From the NCBI GenBank assembly GCA_027919835.1, contig JANVFP010000026.1, positions 186,001 through 250,000 on the forward strand: a stretch of DNA of 64,000 nt, in the 5' to 3' direction. The DNA comes from Lentinula raphanica (Eukaryota; Basidiomycota; Agaricomycetes; Agaricales; Omphalotaceae). A model generated the notes under the pieces. That model was given only the letters and a program-made list of their open reading frames with translations. It did no database searches and was not told the origin of the DNA. Shown piece after piece: positions 1 to 10,101 of the stretch (its first letter is position 1; each line of letters opens with the position of its first letter). The position numbers and the translations under genes were made by a program.

Positions 1-1290
1 CTCCAGAAAAAACAAAATAGATACCGCATCAGACGCATGGACTTATTTCGCCTTATCTTTCCTATGTATTGAACTCAACAGCTGCTGAAGGCGACGGAAC
101 AGGAGGAAACAGTTAGCGAGCTAAAAGACTCTAGCAACCCGGGGCGACCGACAAGGTTGATGTTCTTGGCTTGATACCCTTTGCCCAGTTCTGCCCAGTT
201 TAGCCCAAGTCGCGCTTGATGCGAATCTAAGCGAGCAGAAGAATACAGATTACTCCCCACCGCCATGCGTGCTCTGCACTGCCGATCACAGCAAAAGGAA
301 GGGCAGGAAAGGGCGCGAAACAGTGGAAGGCTGTGGAAGGGTTGAAAGACTCTCAACTAATCTCAACTCTGGCAACTCGCAGTCCTTGGCTTGATACCTC
401 TTGATGCCTCTTGATCGTCTTTGCCCGGTTTGGCAGAGTTTTGTGCTTGATGCAAATTCAAGCGAGTAGAAGAATACAGATATGCTCTGCACTGCTGACC
501 TGCTGCTGACTACCTGCTGAGCACAGGAAAAGGAAGGGTCAGGAAGGATCCGGAACAGAGTGGAAGGGTTGACGCGGACGAGTCGAAACACTCTCAACTC
601 CGGCAACTCGCAAGGGATGATGTCAGTTGATGTCCTCTTGCCACTTGGCACTTGGCTTGAAAATTGATTCCTTTTTTGCCCAATGTAGCCCAATATAGCC
701 CAAGTCGCGCTTGATGCGAATCTAAGCGAGGGGAAGAATACAGATTACTTCCCAGCACCATGCGTGTTCTGGAAAGCACAGCAAAAGGAAGGGCGCGCGG
801 AACAGAGTAAAAGGGTTTATGTCGTACGAGTTGAAACAACCTCATCTAGCCCCAACCTGCCCCAACTCTGACAACTCGCGAGGTTTGATCTGGTTTGATC
901 TGGTTTGATGCCATTGGCTTGATAACTTCGAGCAGGTTCGCGCAGGTTCGCGCTTGATGCGGATCCAAGCGAGCGGAAGAATCCTGTTCATACCTGTTTA
1001 TACTCCCCATGTGTGCTATGTAAGCACAGCACAAGGAAGGTGATGGAACAGATTTCAGAATCCAGATGGCAGGAAAGAGGTTTATGCTAATTCATGCTGA
1101 TGCCCAACACCAATCTGCACTTGATGCAAATCTAGACAACCAGAAGGATCTCAACTACTCCCCAGCGCCATGTGCGCACTGTAAGCACAGCAAGAGGATC
1201 ATTATCTAGGTTGAATTGTGAGTATAATTCGAGAGTTGGGCTGTAGAGGTCGTACATATGAAGTTATGAAGGTGGACTCTGGAGAACGTC
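1..1290. repeat. Degenerate tandem repeat array R1, copy 1
   Basis: Imperfect repeats of about 170-265 bp. The hallmark GCGCTTGATGCGAATC-like block recurs near 212, 443, 707, 950 and 1117. Each is followed by an AAGAATACAGAT / CTCTGCACTG / AGCACAGCAAAAGGAAGG segment and a GGCAACTCGC-like segment. The array runs off the left edge of the window. A shorter copy in the same orientation lies at 43520-44434, with matching entry (ACCGCATCAGACGCATGGAC) and exit (GGGCTGTAGAGG.CGTACATATG). Short minus-strand reading frames repeat ARLDSHQARLG-like text only because the DNA repeats. I recognise no protein or known family. Confidence 0.8.
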
Positions 1291-1323
1291 GTGGTAGGAC
1301 CCCTGAAAATGCCGGTTATGCTC

Positions 1324-1953
1324 TGATCCAGAAAGGCCGAATTTTGGGCATTTTGGCATGAAGGTATGGTGCCAAAGCCGATTTTTCACCTAATTAGGAC
1401 ACCAAGAATGGTGCCAGATAGGGCCAAAAATGGCCATATTTGGCCAGGTATAGTGCCAAAGGGCCGAATTTTTTGAGGAAGACGGCGGACACTTATGCAT
1501 CTGGGCTGCCTACTCAAGCATACTCACTGTCACTTACCGTCACTGTACATAACTGCAATTTACTCAATAATGACAGCGCCACCTGTGGCTGCAATGCAAC
1601 TTGTGCAAGTATCAGTTCTTGCAAATCTGAAAGTTTTTGAATGAAAGTTCAAATGTTCACTCACTTTATGGTAAACACAAAGCGGCTGCTATGGACGAGT
1701 GTGAATGATGGCCTCAGTAGTCTGGGTTATAGTCTATAGACATTGTATTGACCCTAGAAGTTACAGTACAGTATCTCATATGGTAAATTTTATCTGGATG
1801 CTCTGATACTAAGGCATGGGTCCTCGAGGGCCATAGGTATGGTGCCAAAAAGGGCGGAAATTTCGAAGGTTGGCAAGAGGTATCATGAAAATGGCCGAAT
1901 TTTGTCCAAATCGGGAAGCGTGGGAAAGGCGGGATTTTGGCCTTTCTGGATCA
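1324..1953. mobile_element. Candidate MITE with 15-bp terminal inverted repeats
   Basis: TGATCCAGAAAGGCC at 1324-1338 is exactly inverted at 1939-1953, and similarity continues inward around GGCCGAATTTTG. GGTATGGTGCCAAA-like words recur inside. No target duplication is clear, so the ends are tentative. No transposase is visible. Confidence 0.45.
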
Positions 1954-1974
1954 AAGCCAGACTCCTTCCCATCC

Positions 1975-2088
1975 GCTCTTGCGGGTTAAAAAATGAGGAT
2001 ATTACTATATATGGCATATCTTTATCTTATCCTTATCTATATCTTATCTTGTCATGTGATAATTTGCATTTTTTAACCACGCAAGAGC
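1975..2088. mobile_element. 114-bp palindromic mini-element at the broken end of relic C
   Basis: GCTCTTGCGGGTTAAAAAATG at the left is inverted, with one extra base, as CATTTTTTAACCACGCAAGAGC at the right. The core is AT-rich with TTATCTTATCC-type repeats. It lies exactly where the reverse transcriptase of relic C stops, so it either inserted at, or marks, the breakpoint. No target duplication is evident. Confidence 0.55.
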
Positions 2089-2091
2089 AAC

Positions 2092-4573
2092 TGGCATGGT
2101 GGTAATGGTACTGACTTCAACAAGTTTTGTAGTGGTCCTTCAATACAAGCGTAGTTCTTAATCAGATCTCGGAAGTGCCCAGTGAGTCCCAGGAATGATG
2201 CAAGGTTCAGGGCATCTGGAGGTTGCCTCCACTCCACAACAGCGGTTAGCTTGGCTGGATCAACTGTCACCCCCCCTTTGCCCACTCTGCCTCCCGCAAA
2301 TATGCCCTCCGAGACAAAGAAAGAGGACTTTGACGCTGACAGGGACAGGTTGGAGATCCTGACACGCTCTAAGATCCTGGTGACTTTAGCCAGCATCCCA
2401 TCGAATGAATCATCAGCTGAACCCCCATCATCTGGCACGAACAACTCCATGGTACCATCCCCCAGGACGTCACCCAAATGTCTTGCTGTCATATCGGCGA
2501 AAGTAGACGGGGCTCCCGTCAGCCCAAACGGCATCTTCACAAACCAGAAGTAACCTTTTCCTTCAACGTAGAATGCAGTGTATAGCCTGGACTCCTCCGC
2601 AACCTTGCACGCATAAAACCCTGAAGCAAAATCAAACAAGCAGAGCCACTCGTGTCCGCTCAGGCTCTGCTGTTTCATTTGGATATCTCCTTGGGCATGG
2701 GCGCTACCTCCGTAACTCGGTTGACCTGACCATAATTTTGGCAGATCCTCCACTTCGGCAGTCCACTACTCACTGGGGTATTTTCCACTGGTGCTTCCTG
2801 CTCAACATCCGTCGGCATGTCGAATGCGGAGGCCAGACCTGCCTCCATGCACTCCTGGTTCAACTTGGCTTTAAGTGCTTCTATCGTAAGCCCTTGACCT
2901 TCGTGCGCCTTCTTGGCTAGCGTGATAGGTGACACATACTTCACCTTATCTGGACTACACTGCTCTATCACACCTGCCTCAACCAACTCGTCGATTTTCT
3001 TGTGCAAATACTCGCGCTGTGGTGGTGTAAGGCCTTTCTGCCGAACCTTGGTGGAGAATTTCACATCACAGGATATGTTGAGCTTGTGGACAGCTCCTGG
3101 CACGGGTCTGACTTCCCCAATTGACAGGGCAAAGCAATCTGCATATGATGCCAGCAGACTCTTGACCTTCATGGATTGCTCCGCCGACAACCCCTTGCCG
3201 ATTGTGACCTGTTTCAGGATTTCTTCCACCCTAGCTGGGTTGAATGCGCCATCGGGACTGTCATTTCTCGTGAAACTTACACCATTGGCTTCAGTGTCCA
3301 ATCCTTTGGGAATGAGATCGGACCCAATACCCGGCAATTCAACCTCGTCATCTATCAGGACACAGACTGGAGTTATTTGTTCTATCTGATCTACTGATTT
3401 GGGGTCAGCTCGGAAAATTCCAGAAACCGAGTCTGAGAGAACTGCCCTGGAGGGGGGTGCGTGACTCCCCCCAACCAAGCTCGCACACTTCCTTTGTTTG
3501 TTTCTTCGTCTCCTCTTCCTCTCTCTCGCACTCCAACATGTCTCCACTTTCTGCGGAGGTTGCGCTGTACAATTCCTCCTCCTAAACTTCAACAGCCTAG
3601 CACCCTTGCTGGCATTGGCTCTCCACCACTCCTTCCACTCTTCTTCCCTCCTACGTGTGTTTGCCTCCTCCTCATCCTTGGCCCTCTTCAAACGTTCTTC
3701 GGTCCACAGATCCTCCTGCCTCCGAATCTCACGATACTCCTTCCACAGCTCATCCATAACCACTTTTTCTTGCTTCTCCAGCTCGTCCTCATCCACGCTT
3801 TGAACCGTCGCTCTTGTTGTTCTGCGCTCAGCCTGTTGGACCTGGGAAATGTGATTAGCACTGCTTGGCAAGACCGGCTGCACTAGGTCAACAGAAACTC
3901 TCCTGCACAGCGGGGCTTCGCTGATCCTGCTAACCCCGCCTGGTTTGGTCTCGCCTGCCACAACCTGCTGATCCTCCTCTATCAGACAAATTGGGCTTGA
4001 CTTCTCACTGACATCCGCACCCATTGTCCGCAACTCAGACATGCTCCTTCCAAGCCCTTCATTGAAGATGAGGTGCTTCCTCTTTCGCTCGTCCTCTACC
4101 CTCAATGTATCACTCCTGTAATCGTGCACTGCACTGAACAATTCTAGGAGCGGCTTTCCAAACAGGAATTGCCAACTTCCACCGCTGTCAAAGACTTCGA
4201 AGCTACCATCGACTGTCATGCCTCCCACACCTATCCATCCTTCCCAGCTAGCTACTCCTGGCACTACACTGCCATCTGCCATTCGGAATCTTCTCGTTGA
4301 AGTTCTCCACCCACCAATCTTCCCTTGGAGCTCTTGATAAACCCGCGCGTCCATTGCTGCCACCATAGCCCCATCATCTACCATCGCTACCACTTTTGCT
4401 TCTCCACCATTTCTGTCTGTGAGCTCAATTTCCATCCTGAAAGGTTTACTTGCTTGGCTAACACATTCCCAAACATTGCAGACTTCAACCAGATTCGATT
4501 CGTCAAGAAGCTGTTCAGTTACAAGAATTTTGGGTTGTGTATTAACACGGGTTGCACGATTGCCAACCCTCAA
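2092..4573 (-). pseudogene. Degenerate protease-RT region of relic C
   Basis: Frame 4573-2675 encodes a retropepsin-like segment (AMVDDGAMVAAMD, then FLFGKPLLELF), a charged linker, and the RT N-terminus (LTPPQREYLHKKIDELVEAGVIE, PKWRICQNYGQVN). A frameshift near 2690-2750 leads to the frame ending at 2073, which holds the RT palm (LFDFASGFYACKV, MPFGLTGAPSTF) and the catalytic box read as FVPDDGG. The proline inside the usual (F/Y)VDD box is an inserted codon. The sequence ends at the 1975-2088 element, before the RT thumb, RNase H and integrase. Retrotransposition function is lost. Confidence 0.85.
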
Positions 4574-4650
4574 GCTTTTCCCGACGGGCTCATCCCTTCA
4601 AAAATCCAGGAATCATCCTCATCTCCCCCCACAAGGAATACTTTTGCTGG

Positions 4651-6102
4651 TCAATTCTCTGATCCCAAGATGCGCTGGCAGTAGGCACGCCAGTTCCCCT
4701 CGATCTTTGGAATGCTACCTGCGGTACAGTCCTCTCCCCTGCGATGACCTCGTCCACATCTGAAACACTCTCCACTGCAGACAGGAGCTGTTCCTGGCGT
4801 GAGTGGCATGACCGTTTGGTCCAAAAACTGCACGTTTTGCCCAAACCGCCATGCCCATTCCCTGATATCCTGCTCCCAGGACCTACGCCCTTCCTCTGTA
4901 TCTGGGTATGGCTGTCTTGCTGTAATGGCTGCTCGCAATGCTGCCTTGTTGACTGAAGAATCGTATCGCGGAGTGTTTCAGTTGAAGTTGCCGTTGCTGC
5001 GCCTAGTCCTGTTCGGAGTAGGAAATGGGGGCGGGCTGGACAGGTTTGCAGATGCAAATGAAGAAGCAAGCTGGGACCTTGGGGTCGCCTGCACGACTGG
5101 GATGACCTCCTTCCGCTTCTCCAGATCAACCTCATGCTCTGCCTCGACACACAACGTACTCCACTTCACTGCCCTGATAGCATCAGTGAAGGACTCCCAA
5201 GTGTCGTAGTCCTCCCCTACTGCTTTTTTCAACGCGTATGGCAGTCTCTTCCAGGCACTTGCGATTCCCTCCTTCGTCTTGTCAATCTTCGCTCCTTTTG
5301 CCAACGCCAGCAACCGTTCGCCGAACCACTTATGGTAAGGGACCTGGGCCTCACTGTGCCGCGTGAGGATCAGCTCGTGTGTGATGGATAAAGACTCGAG
5401 TTCCTCCAGGTATACTTTCACATCTTTCTTCTCCTTCTTCTGGGATGGGAATCGTTTGTTGAACAGTTTGCTGAGATCGGACCACTCTCCTAACCTCCGC
5501 TCTTCGCTCAGGTCGTCGTACCATTCCTCTGCCAACGAATCTTCCTCCAAAAACATCTTCAGCTTGGCGGCCTAGTCTTTCTCAGCAATTCCCATTGCAA
5601 CAAACATCTTCTCTAACTCTCTAAGCCATGTCGAGGGGCGGACCCCATCTGTTGGGTCTCCCGCAAAGTTTTTGATCGCGAGGAACGACTCTTTGGCTGC
5701 CATACTTGGTACGTGAGATTTTTGCGTTGATTCCGCGTTGTTTTGACTTTCTGTCGTAGAGACTTTTGGAAATCGTGAGGAATGATCTAGAAATGACTGC
5801 GCAACCCACTCTAAAGTTGGATCAGGCCGAACTGGTGACGAAAATAGGGTGTCTTGGTCGGAGTCAGGGTCTGGGTCTGGGGTGCGAATGTCCAACATTT
5901 CCGTTGGAGTCAATTTTTTCGATGTAAAATGGCCGTTTGCTCTCGGTTGGCTTTTCCAAGCCAGCTTTCCTCTGTCTGATGCTGTTGGTACTGCGTATGT
6001 GATATGGATCACACTCTCTTCACCAAGATGGATTGGCCGAAGTCTTTGTAACTGGGTCTCGTAGTGGTTGAACTTGTATTTCTCTCCGTCGCCGCTCACC
6101 AT
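4651..6102 (-). pseudogene. Degenerate gag of relic C
   Basis: One frame starts at ATG 6102 and runs through an in-frame TAG at 5572-5574 and a further stop at 4978-4980, ending at 4651. The first part is acidic and Ser/Pro-rich. The 4978-5556 part is capsid-like (WYDDL, LSKLFNKRF, FTDAIRAVKW). The last part carries a zinc knuckle read as CFRCGRGHRRGEDC, spaced CX2CX3HX5C instead of CX2CX4HX4C, so the knuckle itself is altered. The role would be particle assembly and RNA binding. It is not functional as it stands. Confidence 0.8.
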
Positions 6103-7128
6103 CTCTACCTACTGTTCTACTTCTAATACTAACAACGCTAATACGCCCATTTTGCGTGCAGGCATGCAATGGCCTAATTTTAACGATTAGAGCCTTGTAG
6201 AGTACTAAAGGACTGTAGTGAGCCCGAGCTGACAGTCAAACTTGTATCATGTTAATGCCAGGACGTCAGATCCAGACAGGAAAACACATCCTGACGAATA
6301 ATAAGAGTTCACACTCGAGTCCCTTGGTCGGGGAGTCCTTCAAGACAAAGCCACCTCTGATATGAGCTATCAAGGGATTATCAACTTAGTTTTCAATGCC
6401 TAATGGCCAACTGAGTATGATATTGCACCGAGACGAGCTTAGAACCAATAGATCTATTCGTATTACCAGTGGGGATGGATTATTCAAGGCCCAGACTCAA
6501 CAGATCTGTTCACTTAGATCGAGTTTTGGGATGGATCAGGTCGCAGGAATGTGACTAAACGGAGAAACAACCAAAGTGTATCATCCCAGTTACATGTGGA
6601 CGTTTCCTAAATGGGAAATAGACGCCTGAGATGTACAGCTTTGACCAGGAGTGTTGCAAGGGTAGATCTTTCGACTTCACCATTGTTAAACCTCTGGATC
6701 TATTCGATATATGCATATCGTTGGAAAGCTAGAAGCCAAACGAACCTATTGGGACAGGTTTCCCCCCTTTATATGTACTCCCATTCAGTTGGAGAGGCAT
6801 ACAACCGTTCACATAGCAGAATCAAATGAGGAAACGTTTGAGTTACCTGTGCAGGAGCTTATCCGTGCCCTTTAACCACCAGCATGTGGATGGACGCACA
6901 GACCAGGTCCGGATTCGAAGGTCAGGCAACTAGATCTCGACGAAGGACCACCAGAAATGGACATTTTACTTGTTTTTATCCTTTTACTCTCTGTTTCTCT
7001 GGTGTTTGTATCGTTTCTCATCCTATCTTTCCTTATTTGTATCAGATCTCGGACTCCGTTCTCTCAAATCTATAGATCTATTCCATAAAATAGTAAATTG
7101 GCTACAGATCTATTCGTAGAAGTACTTA

Positions 7129-7354
7129 CATCAGCAAAACTGACCTGGTGCCTAGGCTGCCTAGAGATACCCCCCAAAACCTCAGCAGTTTAAAAACTTT
7201 GAATTTGCCTGAAAAAGCCTGAGCAAGCCTGAGTTTGCCTGGAAAAGCCTAGGCAAGCCTGAGTTTGCCTCAGATTTCTTTGGGTGCTTTGGGAGAGCCT
7301 AGGTTTTGGGGGGGTATCTCTGGGTTACCTAGGCCAAGGGTACTTTTCCTGATG
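7129..7354. mobile_element. 226-bp MITE, family M, in 5' LTR of A
   Basis: Ends CATCAGCAAAA and TTTTCCTGATG, flanked by TA (7127-7128 and 7355-7356). The other LTR keeps the empty site with a single TA near 40596. Inside the termini lies AGAGATACCCCCC with its inverse GGGGGGTATCTCT, around a core of GCCTGA-like short tandem repeats. No coding capacity. Confidence 0.9.
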
Positions 7355-7905
7355 TAAGGACGTAGCCTACAAAAATATAGTTCAGGTTTTGTGCCCAGTT
7401 TCTCTGACTAGCTAACCTTTGCTCTCATACGTGAGGAGTAAAGGCTTTGTAAGCCGGGCGGTCTTCAAAAGTGGTTGTGAAATTCTCATCTCGTTAGGCC
7501 CGATATCTTGTCAGTTGATAAAGTCTCAGCTAGATTTGAATCGAAGGTAGACTCCTATTGTGGAGATACAGAGGGCTTGGTTCTCGGTTGTTCCAAGTGA
7601 GCGTTCAGAGTTTCGGTGGCTCTGTTCAAGCAGACGTGTGGTGATCGGTGATCCATACGAGCTGTGAAGGTTTCCTGTGATCGGTGATCAGTAGATCTTC
7701 AACCTGGTTCTGATAGTATTTGTGTGGTCATAAAGTCTGATCTATACGAGTTCTCTCATTCCTTGTAAACCCTTTGAGTGGATCACTCACCCCCTTCGAG
7801 TCCAGATCAAAAGATCTGTACTTCCGTGTCACTTCGCTCTGTTGACCTGTATTGCGGATCCAGTAGATCTTTTAAGACTACCAGTTCGTTCTAAGGTATA
7901 AGATT

Positions 7906-7946
7906 GTGCGGAATCTCTGACAACGCCCCACACCTCGCTTAAATAC
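7906..7946 (+). promoter_or_regulatory. Putative LTR core promoter of A
   Basis: A 41-bp block (GTGCGGAATCTCTGACAACG, CCCCACACCTCGCT, then TTAAATAC) is the best conserved stretch between the LTRs of A and B. In B it continues as CTATAAATAC, a TATA box on the sense strand of that element. The place of transcription start is inferred. Confidence 0.55.
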
Positions 7947-8060
7947 ATTTGACAAACGACATAAGAAGTATATTGGTGATCAGTGTTCAGTGATAAAGTC
8001 ACTAGGTCATTAGATCTATCCAACGAAGCATTTAATTGCACCCTTCATATCCTCGTTATC

Positions 8061-8078
8061 TGGAGCCCACCGCGAGGG
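8061..8078 (+). other. Putative primer-binding site of A
   Basis: TGGAGCCCACCGCGAGGG starts two bases after the LTR. The same 18 bases sit at the same distance from the 5' LTR of B. The initial TGG fits pairing with a tRNA CCA end. I could not assign the tRNA. Confidence 0.65.
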
Positions 8079-8140
8079 GTGGAATCTATATTTTGGAACG
8101 AACTCGAGAGATCTATCGATTTCTCAAACCATTGCCTTAG

Positions 8141-10030
8141 GTCGAACTTTGTTTGATCTTAAAAATAGCTCCAAGGGAGTCTCGGACGTCGAAGAACGCA
8201 GGTTCTTTAGATTACTTTGATCCAGAGGTGCAAGCCCCGGATAAAAGAAAACGTGTTACAAAGAAGCCTACGGTTCCTGTCTACGATCCGAAGAACCTCG
8301 GACGAGCAAAGAGCAATCCAGATAACGGGACTGCTGCTAGATCTGCTTCTGAAGTTCCAAGAACGAACAGATCTGGTGTAGTGCAAGGAAGCAGTAGACG
8401 TCAGGCAGTTACTGCTGAACCAGTCGATTTGACTAGTTTGAATCCTACATTACCAAACTCTATTTCTTTTGACTTGCAACGTATCGTGTTTGGGAACAGA
8501 ATACCAAATATAACGATGAGTACTACACAAAATGACCAAAATGCACAAGGTGCAAACGAGGCTCCAGTGGATATTCTCAAACTGTTGGGACCTCCTGCGT
8601 TGTCTCCTGAAGAGCAAGGGGAATACAACAATGCAAAGTTCCCTGCCACTCATAAAACGGCTATGATCTTGGATCTAGCTGATCCTATCCAAATGCCTGA
8701 ATGGATGAGGTTCTGTCTAACGACGTTCCAAGCCACGGGTGTGACCTCTGAGAAGGTGAAGATGCAAAGGATCTTTGGATGGATGACCCTCCAGACGAAG
8801 CAAGCCTTAGAGCATCTCCCTGGAGCGGAGGAAGGAAAGGAGGATGCAGATCAATTCCTTCGAGCCATGATTGAGCGGTTCCCGTCTATCTTTGGCAAAC
8901 CCCTGGGTTCCAAGAAAGCTATGCTGGAATTGGTTCAGAGGTTTCGACCATTGAGAGTCGAGGATGGATCTGAGCTGTTGATCTATTGCATGTTGTTCGA
9001 AGTCGAGGCCAATAAGTTGTTGAAACCGCCTCCGGCGATTGGAAACCATGAATTGGTGTCGGTCTTTCTATCAGCATTCGATGGAAACCTGAGAAAAGCT
9101 GTCTCGAAACGAGTTCAGCATCAGGTCCCCAACTCGAAACTTGCGAAACGACGTACGGATGATCCATATACGTTCTCGGAATGGAAAAGTGCTGCAGAGG
9201 CTGTGGCTAGGCAGCCCCCTCTCGAATCACTATACCAGACCTTTACTGGAACGGATGGAGCTGTCCTGAATGCAGAGACCAACTCTAGGGGAGGGATCTA
9301 TATTCCGGTGGTTACCCCAGCAGCTGCTAAAGAGGAAACGCCAGATCTGACCCGTTTCTTTGCTACAGACACTAGATCTAGTGTTAAGCAGGAACAGGCA
9401 GAGGACCATGAACGTGCCTTTGTGGAAAATGTGGACAAATCGTCGTTGATGCTCAAAGAAATGGGGAATCTTAAGACGCGTTTTCAGGATGAACTGACGT
9501 CGTTGCAGCAATTGCTCAATGATGTTAGGGCAGGAAAATCGGATGCTGGAATGCGACCCCAGCCCAGACCTGGCTTTTCTGGTAGTAGTAATCCCGGAAC
9601 CAGTGGGCAGGGTCGAGGGATCCTTAATGTAAATCCCCCTCCAGGCCAAGGAATGCCAGATCAAACGTGTTTCTTGTGTCGAGGACCAGATCATATGATG
9701 AGTAACTGTCCTTTGTTCATGGAACTTCTTGGGAAAGGCTGGGTGATGCCGGAGTCTCAAGGATCCAAACGTCTTAAGCTGAAAGATGGATCTCCGTTAC
9801 CAAATAACTTTGGTCCGGAAACTCGATACCAAAAGATTGTGAAATATGCTCAGAGCAAGAACTGGCCTGTTTTGGCGACGTTATACAATGATCTAATCCC
9901 CGATGAAGAGGATTATGCAGATCAGTTGGGGGATCCTACTTGGTTGTACCTTGCCAACGTAGTTGAATCTTCCCAGGGGAGATCTAGCAACAATGTTGCA
10001 ACGGTGTACAGTAATGAGTCGGGAAACTAG
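8141..10030 (+). CDS. gag: Gag of element A
   Basis: Structural protein for the particle. The frame opens at 8141, with no ATG until 8516 (MSTTQNDQ), so the likely product begins there. Yet the ~120 codons upstream align in frame with B (VPVYDP..NLGRA, NPDNG), suggesting that they are translated too, by splicing or a non-AUG start. A capsid-like core (LGPPALSPEEQ, KFPATHKTAMILDLA, FCLTTFQATGVTSEKVKMQ) is followed by a CX2CX4HX4C zinc knuckle (CFLCRGPDHMMSNC) near the C-terminus. The ORF ends with GGGAAAC immediately before TAG, a -1 frameshift site into pro. Homologous to B 33759-35447. Confidence 0.88.
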   Translation, partial: VELCLILKIAPRESRTSKNAGSLDYFDPEVQAPDKRKRVTKKPTVPVYDPKNLGRAKSNPDNGTAARSASEVPRTNRSGVVQGSSRRQAVTAEPVDLTSLNPTLPNSISFDLQRIVFGNRIPNITMSTTQNDQNAQGANEAPVDILKLLGPPALSPEEQGEYNNAKFPATHKTAMILDLADPIQMPEWMRFCLTTFQATGVTSEKVKMQRIFGWMTLQTKQALEHLPGAEEGKEDADQFLRAMIERFPSIFGKPLGSKKAMLELVQRFRPLRVEDGSELLIYCMLFEVEANKLLKPPPAIGNHELVSVFLSAFDGNLRKAVSKRVQHQVPNSKLAKRRTDDPYTFSEWKSAAEAVARQPPLESLYQTFTGTDGAVLNAETNSRGGIYIPVVTPAAAKEETPDLTRFFATDTRSSVKQEQAEDHERAFVENVDKSSLMLKEMGNLKTRFQDELTSLQQLLNDVRAGKSDAGMRPQPRPGFSGSSNPGTSGQGRGILNVNPPPGQGMPDQTCFLCRGPDHMMSNCPLFMELLGKGWVMPESQGSKRLKLKDGSPLPNNFGPETRYQKIVKYAQSKNWPVLATLYNDLIPDEEDYADQLGDPTWLYLANVVESSQGRSSNNVATVYSNESGN

Positions 10031-10101
10031 AGGATCCGATGATTGAGTCGAGCAAGGGACGGAAAACAAGGTCCCAGCTGAAGGACACGACTCATGAGGA
10101 T
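10021..10101 (+). promoter_or_regulatory. -1 frameshift site 1 (gag/pro) of A
   Basis: GGGAAAC (10021-10027) is in the phase G GGA AAC and directly followed by the gag TAG. Pro is in the -1 frame. After a 6-nt spacer comes a stem: ATCC 10034-10037 with GGAT 10098-10101, and TGAGTCG 10044-10050 with CGACTCA 10088-10094. An inner GGGAC/GTCCC hairpin lies between them. B has the same arrangement with TGAGTTG/CAACTCA, a compensatory change. This fits stimulated -1 frameshifting. Re-initiation at ATG 10039 is the alternative. Confidence 0.8.

Larger units (their letters stand above)
2089..6138 (-). mobile_element. Ty3/gypsy relic C, 3'-truncated, left part
   Basis: Minus-strand remains of an LTR retrotransposon: gag with CCHC motif, protease-like domain and the first part of RT. 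RNase H, integrase and the 3' LTR are missing. The upstream end is cut at 6138 by element A, whose TSD (ACGC at 6135-6138) lies about 32 bp upstream of the C gag ATG. C therefore continues at 41304. In-frame stops and a frameshift show decay. It is only distantly related to A and B. Confidence 0.85.
6139..8058 (+). repeat. 5' LTR of element A
   Basis: Begins TAATACGCCC and ends CCTCGTTA, matching 39324-41299 almost base for base apart from two reciprocal MITE insertions. A promoter-like block sits only ~110 bp before the 3' end, so nearly all of the LTR would be U3. AGATCT-containing words (for example AGATCTATTCG) recur through it. Short open frames inside show no conserved coding signal against the LTR of B. 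Confidence 0.93.

Noticed and set aside
75..1034. Minus-strand frames with ARLDSHQARLG-like repeats
   Set aside because: They follow the tandem DNA repeat R1 and change frame between units; no gene.
3461..3886. Plus-strand open frames opposite relic C (3461-3886, 3498-3803, 2182-2553)
   Set aside because: Shadows of the minus-strand pol frame, low-complexity composition.
6611..7075. Short open frames in the LTRs (A 6611-6829, 6884-7075; B 20928-21164)
   Set aside because: DNA of A and B aligns here but reading frames are not kept across indels, so no coding signal.
9230..9760. Minus-strand frame opposite A gag
   Set aside because: Shadow of gag; not conserved in B.
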